Under the pieces are notes generated by a model that was given only the letters and a program-made list of their open reading frames with translations, ran no database searches and had not been told where the DNA came from. A stretch of DNA of 64,000 bases. It comes from an uncultured Geobacter sp. Lineage in GTDB: Bacteria > Desulfobacterota > Desulfuromonadia > Geobacterales > CAIOGM01. The position numbers and the translations under genes were made by a program. The stretch lies in contig CAIOGM010000061.1 of the NCBI GenBank assembly GCA_903857795.1, positions 1 through 64,000 of the forward strand, written 5' to 3'. This document shows, one piece after another, positions 48,094 to 59,967 of this stretch (positions are counted from its first letter, which is position 1; the number at the start of each line of letters is the position of its first letter).

Positions 48094-50024
48094 TCTCCCC
48101 CCTGTTTCACGAAATTGAGGGTCCCACCGGCCAGCAGTTCCCGCCGCTCCCGTTGGGTTAGCTCCAGCAGCACCGTCATTTGGCGCCCGTTGACGCTGCA
48201 GGGGAGCTCCCGTTCACCCCCGGCCACCAGCGTCCGGAGGCTGTCGATACGCAGCACTGCCCCCTGCTCCAGGAGGTCGTAGTCGGCGGGATTCTTGAAG
48301 GTCAGCGGCAGGATGCCGAAGTTGATGAGGTTCGCCTTGTGGATCCGGGCGAAGCTCTTGGCAAGCTTCGCCCGGATTCCCAGATAGCGGGGGGCCAGGG
48401 CCGCATGTTCCCGCGACGACCCCTGACCGTAGTTTTCACCCCCCACCACCATGCCGTTTTTCGTGACGACTGCCCGGTCGGGGAACCCGGGGTCGAGCTG
48501 TTCGAAGACGAAGCGGCTGATGGCGGGGATGTTGCTCCGTAGGGGGAGGATCTTGTTGCCGGCTGGCATGATGTGGTCGGTGGTGATGTTGTCTCCCACC
48601 CTGATCACGACCCGCAGCTCCAGGCTCTCGGGGAGCGGGTCGAACTCGGGGAGCGGTACGATGTTCGGGCCGGTGACGATCTCTACCTCGCCGCTCTCCT
48701 CCAGCGGCGAGATGATGCTGGAGTCGTCCACCAGATACCGGGCTGGGTTTTTCACCTCCGGCCAAGGGAGCAGCTCTCCCAGCTTCCGCGGATCGGTGAT
48801 GACCCCGAAGAGCCCGGCCGCGGCAGCCGTCTCCGGTGAGCAGAGGTAGACCTTGTCGTCCCTGGTGCCGCTACGGCCGGGAAAATTTCTCGGGAAGGTA
48901 CGGAGCGACACCTGATTGGTTCCCGGCGCCTGCCCCATGCCGATGCAGCCGAGGCAGCCGGGCTGATGAATCTGGGCGCCGGCCATGAGGAGCATCATGA
49001 CCCCCCCCTGGGCTGCAACATTTTCCAGCACCTGACGGCTGCCGGGGTTCACGTTGAAGGAGAGGTGGGGGGCGATCCGGCGCCCATCAAGAATCCGGCA
49101 GACGGTCATCAGGTCGCGGAAGGAGGAGTTCACCGAACTCCCCACTAGCACCTGATCCACCTGCAACCCGGCCACTTCCCGCACCGGGACCACGTTGTCG
49201 GGGGACGACGGGCAGGCGATGAGCGGCTCCAGGGCGGAGAGATCGATCTCGTCGTAGTCGTCATAAGTCGCGTCGGGGTCCGCGGATAACGGCAACCAGG
49301 AGTCCCCTCGCCCCTGGGACTCCAGGAACTCCCTGGTCCGGTGGTCCGAGGGGAAGAGGGAGGAAGTGGCTCCCAGCTCGGCCCCCATGTTGCCGATGGT
49401 GGCCCGGTCGGTGGCGGAGAGAGTCTCGACCCCCGGACCGTAGTATTCGATGACCTTCCCCACCCCCCCCTTGACGGTGTGGCGGCGGAGCAGCTCCAGG
49501 ATCACGTCCTTGGCCGAGACCCACGGCTGCAGGGCGCCGGTCAGCTTGACCCCCATGACCCGGGGAGCGCGAAGATGGAACGGATGCCCGGCCATGGCCA
49601 GGGCCACGTCGAGCCCTCCCGCGCCGATGGCCAGAAGCGACAGCCCCGCGGCCGTCGGTGTATGGGAGTCGGCCCCCAGGAGCACCTTTCCCGGGATGCC
49701 GAACCGCTCCAAATGGACCTGGTGGGAGACCCCGTTTCCCGCCTTGGAGACATGAAGGCCGAACTTTTCCCCGGCGGTCATGAGAAAGAGGTGGTCGTCG
49801 GAGTTTCGGAAGTCGGTCTGGAGGAGGTTGTGGTCGATGTACTGGGCTGCCAGTTCGACCTTTACCCGCTCCACCCCCATGGCCATGAACTCCAGCATGG
49901 CCATGGTTCCGGTGGCGTCCTGGAGGAGGGTCTGATCGACCCGGATGGCGATATCTTTCCCCGGGATCAGTTCTCCCTCCACCAGATGGGCCTCGAGAAT
50001 CTTCTGCGTGAGATTGTTACCCAT
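48090..50024 (-). CDS. acn: Aconitate hydratase
   Basis: 'LGADSHTPTAAGLSLLAIGAGGLDVA', 'GCLGCIGMG', 'GENYGQGSSREHAALAPRYLG'. Confidence 0.95.
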   Translation of the reverse strand: MGNNLTQKILEAHLVEGELIPGKDIAIRVDQTLLQDATGTMAMLEFMAMGVERVKVELAAQYIDHNLLQTDFRNSDDHLFLMTAGEKFGLHVSKAGNGVSHQVHLERFGIPGKVLLGADSHTPTAAGLSLLAIGAGGLDVALAMAGHPFHLRAPRVMGVKLTGALQPWVSAKDVILELLRRHTVKGGVGKVIEYYGPGVETLSATDRATIGNMGAELGATSSLFPSDHRTREFLESQGRGDSWLPLSADPDATYDDYDEIDLSALEPLIACPSSPDNVVPVREVAGLQVDQVLVGSSVNSSFRDLMTVCRILDGRRIAPHLSFNVNPGSRQVLENVAAQGGVMMLLMAGAQIHQPGCLGCIGMGQAPGTNQVSLRTFPRNFPGRSGTRDDKVYLCSPETAAAAGLFGVITDPRKLGELLPWPEVKNPARYLVDDSSIISPLEESGEVEIVTGPNIVPLPEFDPLPESLELRVVIRVGDNITTDHIMPAGNKILPLRSNIPAISRFVFEQLDPGFPDRAVVTKNGMVVGGENYGQGSSREHAALAPRYLGIRAKLAKSFARIHKANLINFGILPLTFKNPADYDLLEQGAVLRIDSLRTLVAGGERELPCSVNGRQMTVLLELTQRERRELLAGGTLNFVKQGGE

Positions 50025-50048
50025 GGTAAACCTCCTAATTCCTGGGAT

Positions 50049-50208
50049 TTAGAACCGGAAACCTTGGACCTCGGAGTCGATCAGCTCCGGAAGTTCCTTT
50101 TCGAACAGTTCCCAGAGCGGAATTCTCAACTCCGGGAAGGCGATTGAGGAGAGCATCTCGTTTCAGATAGGTACATGGCTCTTGTTGTTTCCGTTTTGCC
50201 AGCCCCAT
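50049..50208 (-). pseudogene. Possible Uma2-family nuclease remnant (start and end retained, middle missing)
   Basis: 'MGLAKRKQQEPCTY' then, in a shifted frame, 'NEMLSSIAFPELRIPLWELFEKELPELIDSEVQGFRF*'. Confidence 0.4.
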
Positions 50209-50224
50209 CTTGACCTCTCTGAAT

Positions 50225-50248
50225 GGGCGACGCATGCGTCGCCCCTAC
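50225..50248. repeat. REP-like palindrome, family B
   Basis: GGGCGACGCATGCGTCGCCCCTAC. Confidence 0.65.
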
Positions 50249-50295
50249 GGTGTTCATATCCTCCGACCCGGAACCCGGAACCTCGAACCCCGGGT

Positions 50296-51711
50296 TTACC
50301 CGTGAATAGCCCGCTTCATGACATCCAGCGCCGCCTCCTTCACCGCCTCGGAGAGGGTAGGGTGAGCGTGGCAGATGAGGGCTATATCCTCGACGCTCCC
50401 CTCGAAGGCCATGACTGTCACCGCCTCGGCGATGAGGTCCGAGGCCCGGGGGCCAACGATATGAACTCCCAGGAGCTTGCCCGAGCCGCGGGCCGCCAGC
50501 ACCTTCACGAACCCTTCGGTCTCGTCCATGGCCCGTGCCCGGCCGTTTCCCATGAAGTTGAACCGTCCCACCTCGTACTCCTCTCCCTCCTCCTTGAGTC
50601 GCTCCTCGCTCTTCCCCACTGAGGCTGCCTCGGGCCAGGTATAGACGACGCCGGGGATATAGTCATAGTCGACGAAGGCCCCCTGACCGTTCATCCGCTC
50701 CACGGCGACGACCCCTTCTTCCGAGGCCTTATGGGCCAGCATGGGGCCGGGGATCAGGTCGCCGATGGCATAGACACCGATAGCCGTGGTCTGGTAGTCG
50801 TCGTCCACCACGACTCGTCCTGCTGCATCCAGCCTGACCCCTGCCTCCTCCAGGCCGAGTCCGGCGGTCTGAGGTCTCCTTCCCGCCGCGACGAGGATCT
50901 TGTCGCAGATGAGTTCTTCCCGGCTCTCTCCGGTGGTCAGCGCCACCGTCATCCGCCCGTTGTCGGGAGAGACCTTCTCCACCTTCGTGCCGAGTCTGAA
51001 GGCGATCCCCTGCTTCTTCAGAGACCTGATCAGGGTATCGGCCACCTGGCCGTCGCTGCTGGGGAGAATCTTGGGGAGGATATCCACCACCGTCACCTGG
51101 GCGCCGAGACGCCGCCAGACGGAGCCGAGTTCCAGGCCGATATAGCCCCCCCCCACCACCAGGAGATGTTCAGGTACCGTGGTAAAGGAGAGCGCTTCCC
51201 GGGCGCTGACCACGCTCCGGCCGTCGAACCTGAGCCCCGGTACGGTGGCGGCGCTGCTCCCCGTGGCCAGTAGAACCCGTTTCCCCTCGATGGTGGTCAC
51301 CGATTCTCCGGCGGTCACCTCCACCTCGTAGCCGCCATAGCCGAGACGGCGCGCCAACTTCCCGGTTCCACGGACCCAGGCCACGCCGTTCTTCTTGAAG
51401 AGGAAGGCGACGCCGTCGGTGAGTTTTTTTACCACATCGCTCTTTCTCGCCATCATCCGGGTCAAGTCCAGCCGGGGGGGGGCCACCAGGATGCCGTGGC
51501 CGGCGAACTTGTCACGGGCCAGGGCAAAGAGCTCCGAGGAGTCCAGGAGCGCCTTGCTGGGGATGCACCCCTCGTTGAGGCAGACCCCGCCCAGCGTCTC
51601 CCGCTGCTCCACCACCGCCACCTTCATCCCCAACTGGGCCCCCCGGACGGCGGCCACATACCCCCCCGGTCCGGCGCCGATGACGATGAGGTCAAACTGC
51701 TGATCAGACAT
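50296..51711 (-). CDS. lpdA: Dihydrolipoyl dehydrogenase
   Basis: 'VIGAGPGGYVAAVRGAQLGMKVAVVE', 'GGVCLNEGCIPSKALL'. Confidence 0.96.
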   Translation of the reverse strand: MSDQQFDLIVIGAGPGGYVAAVRGAQLGMKVAVVEQRETLGGVCLNEGCIPSKALLDSSELFALARDKFAGHGILVAPPRLDLTRMMARKSDVVKKLTDGVAFLFKKNGVAWVRGTGKLARRLGYGGYEVEVTAGESVTTIEGKRVLLATGSSAATVPGLRFDGRSVVSAREALSFTTVPEHLLVVGGGYIGLELGSVWRRLGAQVTVVDILPKILPSSDGQVADTLIRSLKKQGIAFRLGTKVEKVSPDNGRMTVALTTGESREELICDKILVAAGRRPQTAGLGLEEAGVRLDAAGRVVVDDDYQTTAIGVYAIGDLIPGPMLAHKASEEGVVAVERMNGQGAFVDYDYIPGVVYTWPEAASVGKSEERLKEEGEEYEVGRFNFMGNGRARAMDETEGFVKVLAARGSGKLLGVHIVGPRASDLIAEAVTVMAFEGSVEDIALICHAHPTLSEAVKEAALDVMKRAIHG

Positions 51712-51734
51712 ATATGCTCCTTTTAAGTAGTTAG

Positions 51735-52919
51735 TCACCCTTCCAGCAGCATCTCTTCCGGGTCCTCGATGAACTCCTTCACCGTCTTGAGGAACCCCAC
51801 CGCCTCGCGGCCGTCGATGATCCGGTGATCATAGGAGAGGGCCAGGTACATCATGGGGCGGATGACGATCTGGCCGTCGCGGACCACGGGGCGCTCCTGG
51901 ATGGAGTGCATCCCCAGGACCCCGCTCTGGGGGGTGTTGAGGATGGGGGTGGAGAGGAGTGAGCCGTAGACCCCGCCGTTGCTGATGGTGAAGGTTCCCC
52001 CCTCCAGGTCGGAGAGCTCCAGACGGTTGTTTTTCACCTTGTCGCTGAAACCCTGAATGGCCCCCTCGATCTCGGCGAAGTGGAGCCGGTCGGCCTCCCG
52101 GAGCACCGGCACCACGAGCCCCTTCTCTCCCCCCACGGCGACCCCGATGTTGTAGTAGTGGTGATAGACCAGTTCATCTCCGTCGATCCGGGCGTTGACC
52201 GCCGGGAACTCCTTGAGCGCCTCGACGCACGCCTTGACGAAGAAGGACATATATCCCAGGGCAACGCCATGTTTCTTCTTGAACTGCTCCTTATGCCGGG
52301 CCCGGACCTCCATGACCCGCCCCAGGTCGGCTTCATTGAAGGTGGTCAGCATGGCGGTCTGCTGCCGCACCGCCACCAGTCTTTCGGCAATCCGCTTCCG
52401 GATGGGGGTCATCTTCTGCCGGGTCACCCGGTCGTCAACGGGCTTGGCGTTGTAAGGGGGGGGGTCTTCGGAGCGGACCCGGGAGACCGGCGCCGGCGCC
52501 GGCTCTGCAAAAACAGTCGGCGCAGGCGCCTCGAACGCTTTTGTCTGAAGTGCGGCCCGCCGGGACGACGGGGACCGAAGCCCTGCTGCGGCTTCAGGGA
52601 GGTGAGGTTCTGTCGGGGCGGCCATGGCGGCAGGAGGAGCTGCTGTTGCAACAGCGAGTGGGGTCTCCGCCGGCGCCGCCGCAGCTACTTCCCCTTCGGC
52701 GATGCCGCCGATGACTGTGCCGATCTTCACCGTGGTCCCGGCGGGAACCACGATGGAGAGGAGGCCGTCGGCCTCCGCATGGAGCTCCATGGTGATCTTG
52801 TCGGTCTCGATCTCGCAGATCGCCTCGTCCTTGCGGACCGCCTCTCCCTGGCTCTTGTGCCACTTGGCCACCAGCGCCTCGAATACCGACTCACCCACCG
52901 CAGGTATTTTGATCTCCAT
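51735..52919 (-). CDS. odhB: 2-oxoglutarate dehydrogenase E2, dihydrolipoyl succinyltransferase
   Basis: Lipoyl domain '[13 protein letters not shown]', catalytic '[18 protein letters not shown]'. Confidence 0.95.
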   Translation of the reverse strand: MEIKIPAVGESVFEALVAKWHKSQGEAVRKDEAICEIETDKITMELHAEADGLLSIVVPAGTTVKIGTVIGGIAEGEVAAAAPAETPLAVATAAPPAAMAAPTEPHLPEAAAGLRSPSSRRAALQTKAFEAPAPTVFAEPAPAPVSRVRSEDPPPYNAKPVDDRVTRQKMTPIRKRIAERLVAVRQQTAMLTTFNEADLGRVMEVRARHKEQFKKKHGVALGYMSFFVKACVEALKEFPAVNARIDGDELVYHHYYNIGVAVGGEKGLVVPVLREADRLHFAEIEGAIQGFSDKVKNNRLELSDLEGGTFTISNGGVYGSLLSTPILNTPQSGVLGMHSIQERPVVRDGQIVIRPMMYLALSYDHRIIDGREAVGFLKTVKEFIEDPEEMLLEG

Positions 52920-52945
52920 TATTTGTACCTCTCGTTGAAATATTT

Positions 52946-53079
52946 GTAGGAGCGGGCTCCGCCCGCGAACTGGGTGACAAATGCATTAGCAGGCTTTAGC
53001 TGCGAATTGTTGTGCAAAAGACGGTGATCGTGCCCCGAGGACGGAATAGTCATTGTTCGCGGACAAAGCCCGCTCCTAC
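52946..53079. repeat. REP family A inverted pair flanking the RAYT gene 3' side
   Basis: GTAGGAGCGGGCTCCGCCCGCGAAC (52946-52970) and GTTCGCGGACAAAGCCCGCTCCTAC (53055-53079). Confidence 0.85.
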
Positions 53080-53094
53080 AAGAATGGATTGATC

Positions 53095-53616
53095 TCATTC
53101 AACCCAAACCGCATCCCACAGGGAATAATCCCAGATTTTTTTGACAATCCCCGCCCGAACCGGATTCATGACCACATACCGGGCAATATCTCGTAGATCT
53201 TTGTCTCCGCGGATCGCCCGATCATGAAACCCTTTTTGCCATACTCTGCCCGAACGTATCACTGTAGGATCGGGCTCCGCCCGCGAACCATCAACCTCTT
53301 CGCGGGCGGAGCCCGCTCCTACGAGGTGCTGATTCATGAAATGCGCCGAGGCGCCCTTGATCTGACCGATGAGGGTTTGCAAGGTGCAGACGTCGGTGAG
53401 AGAAAGCAACCAATGAAAATGATTCGGCATGATGACGAAGGCCAGACTCTCTACCTTGCCGGCATCTGAGTACTGCCGCATGGTATTAACAAGGATTCGT
53501 CCCAACCGGAAATCAGAGAAAATCGGACGACGACCAAGGGTAATACTGGTAACGAGATAGATCTGTCCGTCAACCGAAAACCGTCCTTTACGAAGATCCT
53601 TGCCATGGTAGATCAT
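53095..53616 (-). mobile_element. REP-associated tyrosine transposase (RAYT, Y1/HUH family)
   Basis: 'MPNHFHWLL' HUH motif, 'VWQKGFHDRAIR', 'DIARYVVMNPVRAGIV' Tyr motif; REP palindromes on both sides. Confidence 0.93.
53264..53322. repeat. REP family A inverted pair inside the RAYT coding sequence
   Basis: GTAGGATCGGGCTCCGCCCGCGAAC (53264-53288) and TTCGCGGGCGGAGCCCGCTCCTAC (53299-53322). Confidence 0.9.
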
Positions 53617-53641
53617 GGTGCGGGCATCCTTACCTCAACGT

Positions 53642-53666
53642 GTAGGAGCGGTCTATGCCCGCGAAC
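53642..53666. repeat. REP family A copy upstream of RAYT
   Basis: GTAGGAGCGGTCTATGCCCGCGAAC. Confidence 0.8.
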
Positions 53667-53719
53667 CATGAATGGCGTTATTCGCGTCTTCTCGGTGCAA
53701 AGACTTGGTGTAAAGGCTG

Positions 53720-56410
53720 CTATGCAAACGCCTCCTCAATGATCCGCTCCTGCTCCTGCTTGTGCAGCCGGTGCGACCCCACCGCCGGGGCGGCCTCTTC
53801 GGCCCGGCCGATGTACCCAACCTCCCGACCGACGGTCCGGTTGAGACTGGGGCGGATGTGGTGCCAGGCCCCCATGTTCTTCGGCTCCTCCTGGACCCAG
53901 GTGAACTTGGTTCCCGGCATCCCGACGCTGAGGGCCGCCTTGAGCAGATCCATCCGGAGCGGATAGAGCTGCTCCACCCGGACGATGGCCACGTCGCTCC
54001 GGTTGTCCCGCTGCTGCCGCTCCAGCAGATCGTAGTAGATCTTCCCTGTACAGATGAGGAGGCTCTTCAGCGAGCTCTCGCTCACCGGGGCCGGGATCAC
54101 CTCCTGGAACCGGCCATGTACCAGACCGTCCAGGGATGAGGTGCAGGCCGGGTGGCGCAGCAGACTCTTGGGGGTAAAGACCACCAGCGGCTTCCTGAAC
54201 GGGAGCAACACCTGCCGTCTCAGGAGGTGGAACAGCTGGGCCGGGGTGGAGGGGTAGACGACGAAGAGGTTGTTGAGGGCGCAGAGCTGGAGGTAGCGCT
54301 CGATCCGGGCGCTGGAGTGCTCCGCCCCTTGTCCCTCGTAGCCGTGGGGGAGAAGCATGACCAGGCCGCTGGAGCGGTCCCACTTGGATTCTCCGGCGGC
54401 GATGAACTGATCCATGATGACCTGGGCGCCGTTGGCGAAGTCGCCGAACTGGGCCTCCCAGAGGGTCAGGCTCCTGGGGTTCTCCAGGGAGTAGCCGTAT
54501 TCGTAGCCGAGCACCGCGATCTCGGAGAGCATACTGTCGAAGACCTGGAACCCGACCCCTTCCGGGCAGAGGGTGGTCAGCGGGACGAACGCGGCGCCGT
54601 TCTTCAGGTCGTGGAGGGTGGCATGGCGATGGTTGAAGGTCCCCCGCCGGGAGTCCTGGCCGGAGAGCCGCACCGGCACCCCCTCGCTCAGCAGGGTGGC
54701 GTAGGCCAGGGTCTCGGCGTTCCCCCAGTCGAGCCCTACTCCAGCCCGGATCGCCTCCCGCCGCCGGTTGTAGAGTTGACCGATCTTGGGGTGGGGGGTG
54801 AAGCCGTCGGGGAGGGTCGCCAGCTTCTCGGAGAGCGCCATGAGCCGCTCCCGCTCCACCCCGGTCTGAACCGTAACCGCCGCATACTCCCGCTGCACGC
54901 CGCTCCAGAGCCCCAGGAACCCCATGCCCACCGGCTCCGCTTTTATCCCCAGCGCCGTGTTGAGCCGGTTGCTGTAGGCCGTCGCCATCCCGGTTATGGC
55001 CTCCTCGGCTGCTCCCAGCTCCCGGAGCCGGTCGGCGTAGAGGGTATGGACCGACGGCCGCGCCTTGATCTTCTCATACATCATCGGCTGGGTGAAGAAC
55101 GGCTCGTCCCCCTCGTTGTGGCCGTACCGGCGGTAACAGGTCATCTCGATGACCACGTCCCGGTGGAATTTCTGCCGGTAGGCCACGGCCAGCCGGGCCG
55201 CCTGGATAGCCGCCTCCGGCTCTTCGCCGTGACAGTGAAAGATTGGGGCCATGAGCATCCGGGCCACATCGGTGGAGTAGGGGGTGGAGCGGGAGTCCTT
55301 GGGGAGGGTGGTGAAGCCGATCTGGTTGTTGATGATGATATGGATGGTGCCGCCGGTGGTGTACCCCTCCAGTTGGGAGAGGTTGAGGGTCTCCGCCACC
55401 ACCCCCTGGCCGGCAAAGGCGGCGTCACCGTGGATGAGCACCGGCATGACCAGTCGCCGCTCCGTGTCGTTGATCCGCTCCTGACGGGCCCGGACCCTTC
55501 CCTCTACTACCGGGTTCACCACCTCCAGGTGGCTGGGGTTGAAGGCCAGGGAGAGGCGAACTTGAGCCCCCTCGATCTCCTGCACGATTGAATAACCCTT
55601 ATGATACTTCACGTCCCCTTCACCCACCACATGGTACTCAAGGTTGTCGGCGAATTCGGCGAAGATGTTCTCCACCGGTTTATGGAAGATGTTAGCCAAG
55701 ACATTGAGCCGTCCCCGGTGGGCCATGCCGATCATGACGTTGCGCACCCCCAGCCGGGCCACGCCCAGGATAACCTCATCCAGGAGCGGGATGACCGTCT
55801 CTCCCCCCTCCAGGGAGAAGCGCTTCTGACCGATGAACTTCCGGTGGAGGAACTCCTCGAAGAGGGCCGCCTCCTGGAGATGACGGAGGATATGGAGCCG
55901 GTACTCCATGGTCAGCTCCGGGAGATTCCTGGTCGGCTCCATCCGGTCGATGAGCCACTGTCGCTCCTCCGGGTCCTGGATATGCATGAACTCCACCCCC
56001 AGATAGCGGCAGTAGGTCTCCCGCATAGTGGCGAGAATCTCGCGCAGGGGGGCGGAGGTTTTGAGGAAGCGGCGATTGGAGAAGACGGTGTCCAGGTCGG
56101 CATCACAAAGGCCGAAGGAGGAGAGCTCCAGGTAGGGGTGCGATAGCGGGCAGGGGTTCAGCGGGTCGGTGCAGGCCAGGAGATGCCCCAGGTCCCGGTA
56201 GCGGTAGATGAGCGACTGGACCCCGGATTGGCGGAGCTGGGCCTGGCGGGTCGCTTCCTCATTCAGGGGGGGAGTGTTTTCTCCTTCACGTCCCAGGTCG
56301 AACCCGGCAAAGAAGGAGCGCCACTCAGGGGCGACGCTGTCCGGAGATTGCTTCCAGAGGAGATACTGGGCTTCGATCCAGTCGGGAGAGAGTGCTTCGA
56401 TGAATGACAT
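53720..56410 (-). CDS. odhA: 2-oxoglutarate dehydrogenase E1
   Basis: 'GMAHRGRLNVLANIFHKP', 'YRRYGHNEGDEPFFTQP', 'LLPHGYEGQGAEHSSARIERYLQLCA'. Confidence 0.97.
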   Translation of the reverse strand: MSFIEALSPDWIEAQYLLWKQSPDSVAPEWRSFFAGFDLGREGENTPPLNEEATRQAQLRQSGVQSLIYRYRDLGHLLACTDPLNPCPLSHPYLELSSFGLCDADLDTVFSNRRFLKTSAPLREILATMRETYCRYLGVEFMHIQDPEERQWLIDRMEPTRNLPELTMEYRLHILRHLQEAALFEEFLHRKFIGQKRFSLEGGETVIPLLDEVILGVARLGVRNVMIGMAHRGRLNVLANIFHKPVENIFAEFADNLEYHVVGEGDVKYHKGYSIVQEIEGAQVRLSLAFNPSHLEVVNPVVEGRVRARQERINDTERRLVMPVLIHGDAAFAGQGVVAETLNLSQLEGYTTGGTIHIIINNQIGFTTLPKDSRSTPYSTDVARMLMAPIFHCHGEEPEAAIQAARLAVAYRQKFHRDVVIEMTCYRRYGHNEGDEPFFTQPMMYEKIKARPSVHTLYADRLRELGAAEEAITGMATAYSNRLNTALGIKAEPVGMGFLGLWSGVQREYAAVTVQTGVERERLMALSEKLATLPDGFTPHPKIGQLYNRRREAIRAGVGLDWGNAETLAYATLLSEGVPVRLSGQDSRRGTFNHRHATLHDLKNGAAFVPLTTLCPEGVGFQVFDSMLSEIAVLGYEYGYSLENPRSLTLWEAQFGDFANGAQVIMDQFIAAGESKWDRSSGLVMLLPHGYEGQGAEHSSARIERYLQLCALNNLFVVYPSTPAQLFHLLRRQVLLPFRKPLVVFTPKSLLRHPACTSSLDGLVHGRFQEVIPAPVSESSLKSLLICTGKIYYDLLERQQRDNRSDVAIVRVEQLYPLRMDLLKAALSVGMPGTKFTWVQEEPKNMGAWHHIRPSLNRTVGREVGYIGRAEEAAPAVGSHRLHKQEQERIIEEAFA

Positions 56411-56710
56411 GAGGCCTCCTGTTTGAAAATAGTCGCAATCTCTTGAACCTGAAAAAATCAGTGGTTCAAATGCCGATTTTAGGTTGAACCGCGTCTCCTT
56501 TGCGTCCTTTGCGGCTTTGCGGTGAAAGGCTTCGATTTTGTGTGTGTTGAACTTTTATCACAGTTTTGCGGTTTTTTCATGGGGATTTATGATGATGCGT
56601 CCCACCGCAATGGCTTTGCAAATGCACCATTGAAGCAGGAGGGGCTAACCGTCTACCCCACCCCATAAATTACTTGTCTTCTCCGACCATTTCTGCCATA
56701 GTGGGCAGTC

Positions 56711-56742
56711 AAAAAAAGACGGGAGCTGCCCGTCTTTTTGTT
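56711..56742. terminator. Hairpin terminator between odhA and typA
   Basis: AAAAAAAGACGGG-AGCTG-CCCGTCTTTTTG. Confidence 0.65.
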
Positions 56743-56763
56743 TTCACTAACTATCCATTCCCT

Positions 56764-56814
56764 GTAGGAGGGGCCGCCGTGCACACTAACCTCGCGGGCC
56801 ACGACCGCTCTTAC
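56764..56814. repeat. Degenerate REP family A pair upstream of typA
   Basis: GTAGGAGGGGCCGCCGTGC ... CGCGGGCCACGACCGCTCTTAC. Confidence 0.5.
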
Positions 56815-56835
56815 GACTATTATTCAGGAGAACAG

Positions 56836-58641
<1,806 letters not shown>

Positions 58642-58790
58642 AAAAATCGGGCAACGTCGAAGCGGATAACGCTGCGGAAATCATTACATGGCCGGTACGG
58701 TATCCCCGTCCGGCCATTTTTACAGGGAGTATCAGGTATACCGCGGGCGTATGCCATAAGCCCCTACGGGTCGGGTGCGAGGGGTTGTGG

Positions 58791-58810
58791 GGGCGACTCG
58801 TGAATCGCCC
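58791..58810. repeat. REP-like palindrome, family B
   Basis: GGGCGACTCGTGAATCGCCC. Confidence 0.5.
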
Positions 58811-58997
58811 GTCTGTTGAATCCGGTTTCAATTGCACCCCGGCGCCAATCCAGGATTGACAAAAAGGCGCATTTCCTCTACGGTCTGAAACCGGCATAAA
58901 TCGGGATAACAGAGGTCACTTCACAGTCACGAAGCACAAAAACTACTTCCTTCTCGCGAAGCTGCGGAGGACGTAAAGAAAATCCCCGGGGGAACCC

Positions 58998-59744
58998 ATG
59001 CCGCTTTCAGCTCTGCTCAGGATCACCGCATTTCTCAGCATTATCACTCTTGCCGCCTGCGCCACCACGGACAAGGCGAAGCCGGTGTCGTCTGAGGCGG
59101 CGTTCAAGGAGGCCGATGATCTGGTCGCCAGGGGGCGTTACGACGAAGCCATCGCCCAGTGGAAGAAGGCGAAGGAGAGCTACCGGTCGCCGGAGCTGAG
59201 CGCCGTGGCCGAGTTGAAGATCGCTGACGCCTACTTCGCCAAGGAGGCGTACATCGAGGCCGCCGCCGCCTATGAGGAGTTCCGCAAGCTTCACCCCAAG
59301 AGCGACAAGGCCCCCTACGCCCTCTACCGGATGGCCCTCAGCAACTACAAACAGATCGAGAGGATAGACACCGACCAGACCCCGGTGAAGAACACCGTCG
59401 CGTCGCTGGAGATGTTTCTCAAGTACTACCCGAAATCCGAGTACGCCAAGGACGCCGCCGACAAACTCGCCGTCTGCCGGCTCAAGATGGCCCAGTATGA
59501 ACTCTATGTAGGGCGCTTCTACTACCGTACCGACAAGTACGTTTCCGCCGTGGGGAGGCTCGAGGGAATCCTCAAGAATTACCCCGATGCTCCCGTCATC
59601 GATGAAACGCTCTTCTATCTGGGGAGCTCCTATCTCCAGATCGGAGAGCTCGCCAAGGAGAAGGAGACCCTCAACCGGCTCATCAAGGAGTTCCCCGCCA
59701 GTCAGTACGCGGAAAAAGCCCGCAAGCTCCTGGCCTCGTCGTAA
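58998..59744 (+). CDS. bamD: Outer membrane assembly lipoprotein BamD-like
   Basis: Lipobox 'TLAACATT'; TPR 'SKDAPYALYRMALSNYKQI'-like, 'ALEMFLKYYPKSEYAKDA'-type repeats. Confidence 0.88.
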   Translation: MPLSALLRITAFLSIITLAACATTDKAKPVSSEAAFKEADDLVARGRYDEAIAQWKKAKESYRSPELSAVAELKIADAYFAKEAYIEAAAAYEEFRKLHPKSDKAPYALYRMALSNYKQIERIDTDQTPVKNTVASLEMFLKYYPKSEYAKDAADKLAVCRLKMAQYELYVGRFYYRTDKYVSAVGRLEGILKNYPDAPVIDETLFYLGSSYLQIGELAKEKETLNRLIKEFPASQYAEKARKLLASS

Positions 59745-59785
59745 GCCGGAGCCTGCTCGATCCCATCCCTGAGTGAGGCCGAACA

Positions 59786-59808
59786 AGCGGAGCCTGCTCC
59801 GCTTTTTT
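59786..59808 (+). terminator. Rho-independent terminator of bamD
   Basis: AGCGGAGC-CT-GCTCCGCTTTTTT. Confidence 0.85.
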
Positions 59809-59811
59809 AAC

Positions 59812-59840
59812 TTGACGAACGAAAGCCACTTCAGTAAAAT
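59812..59840 (+). promoter_or_regulatory. Promoter of the CoA-transferase gene
   Basis: TTGACG - 17 nt - TAAAAT. Confidence 0.65.
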
Positions 59841-59967
59841 CCCCTCCCGCAATTCACGTAAAACTTCGGTTTAAAATGCCCTTTCTTGCACGCCTGCCGA
59901 AGTTTTTTCCCGTTATCCGCGTGCTCGTTCGTCGTTGTAGACACCACAACAAAACAGGAGGTAGGAG

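Noticed and set aside
54152-55591. 479 aa plus-strand ORF
   Set aside because: Antisense shadow of odhA
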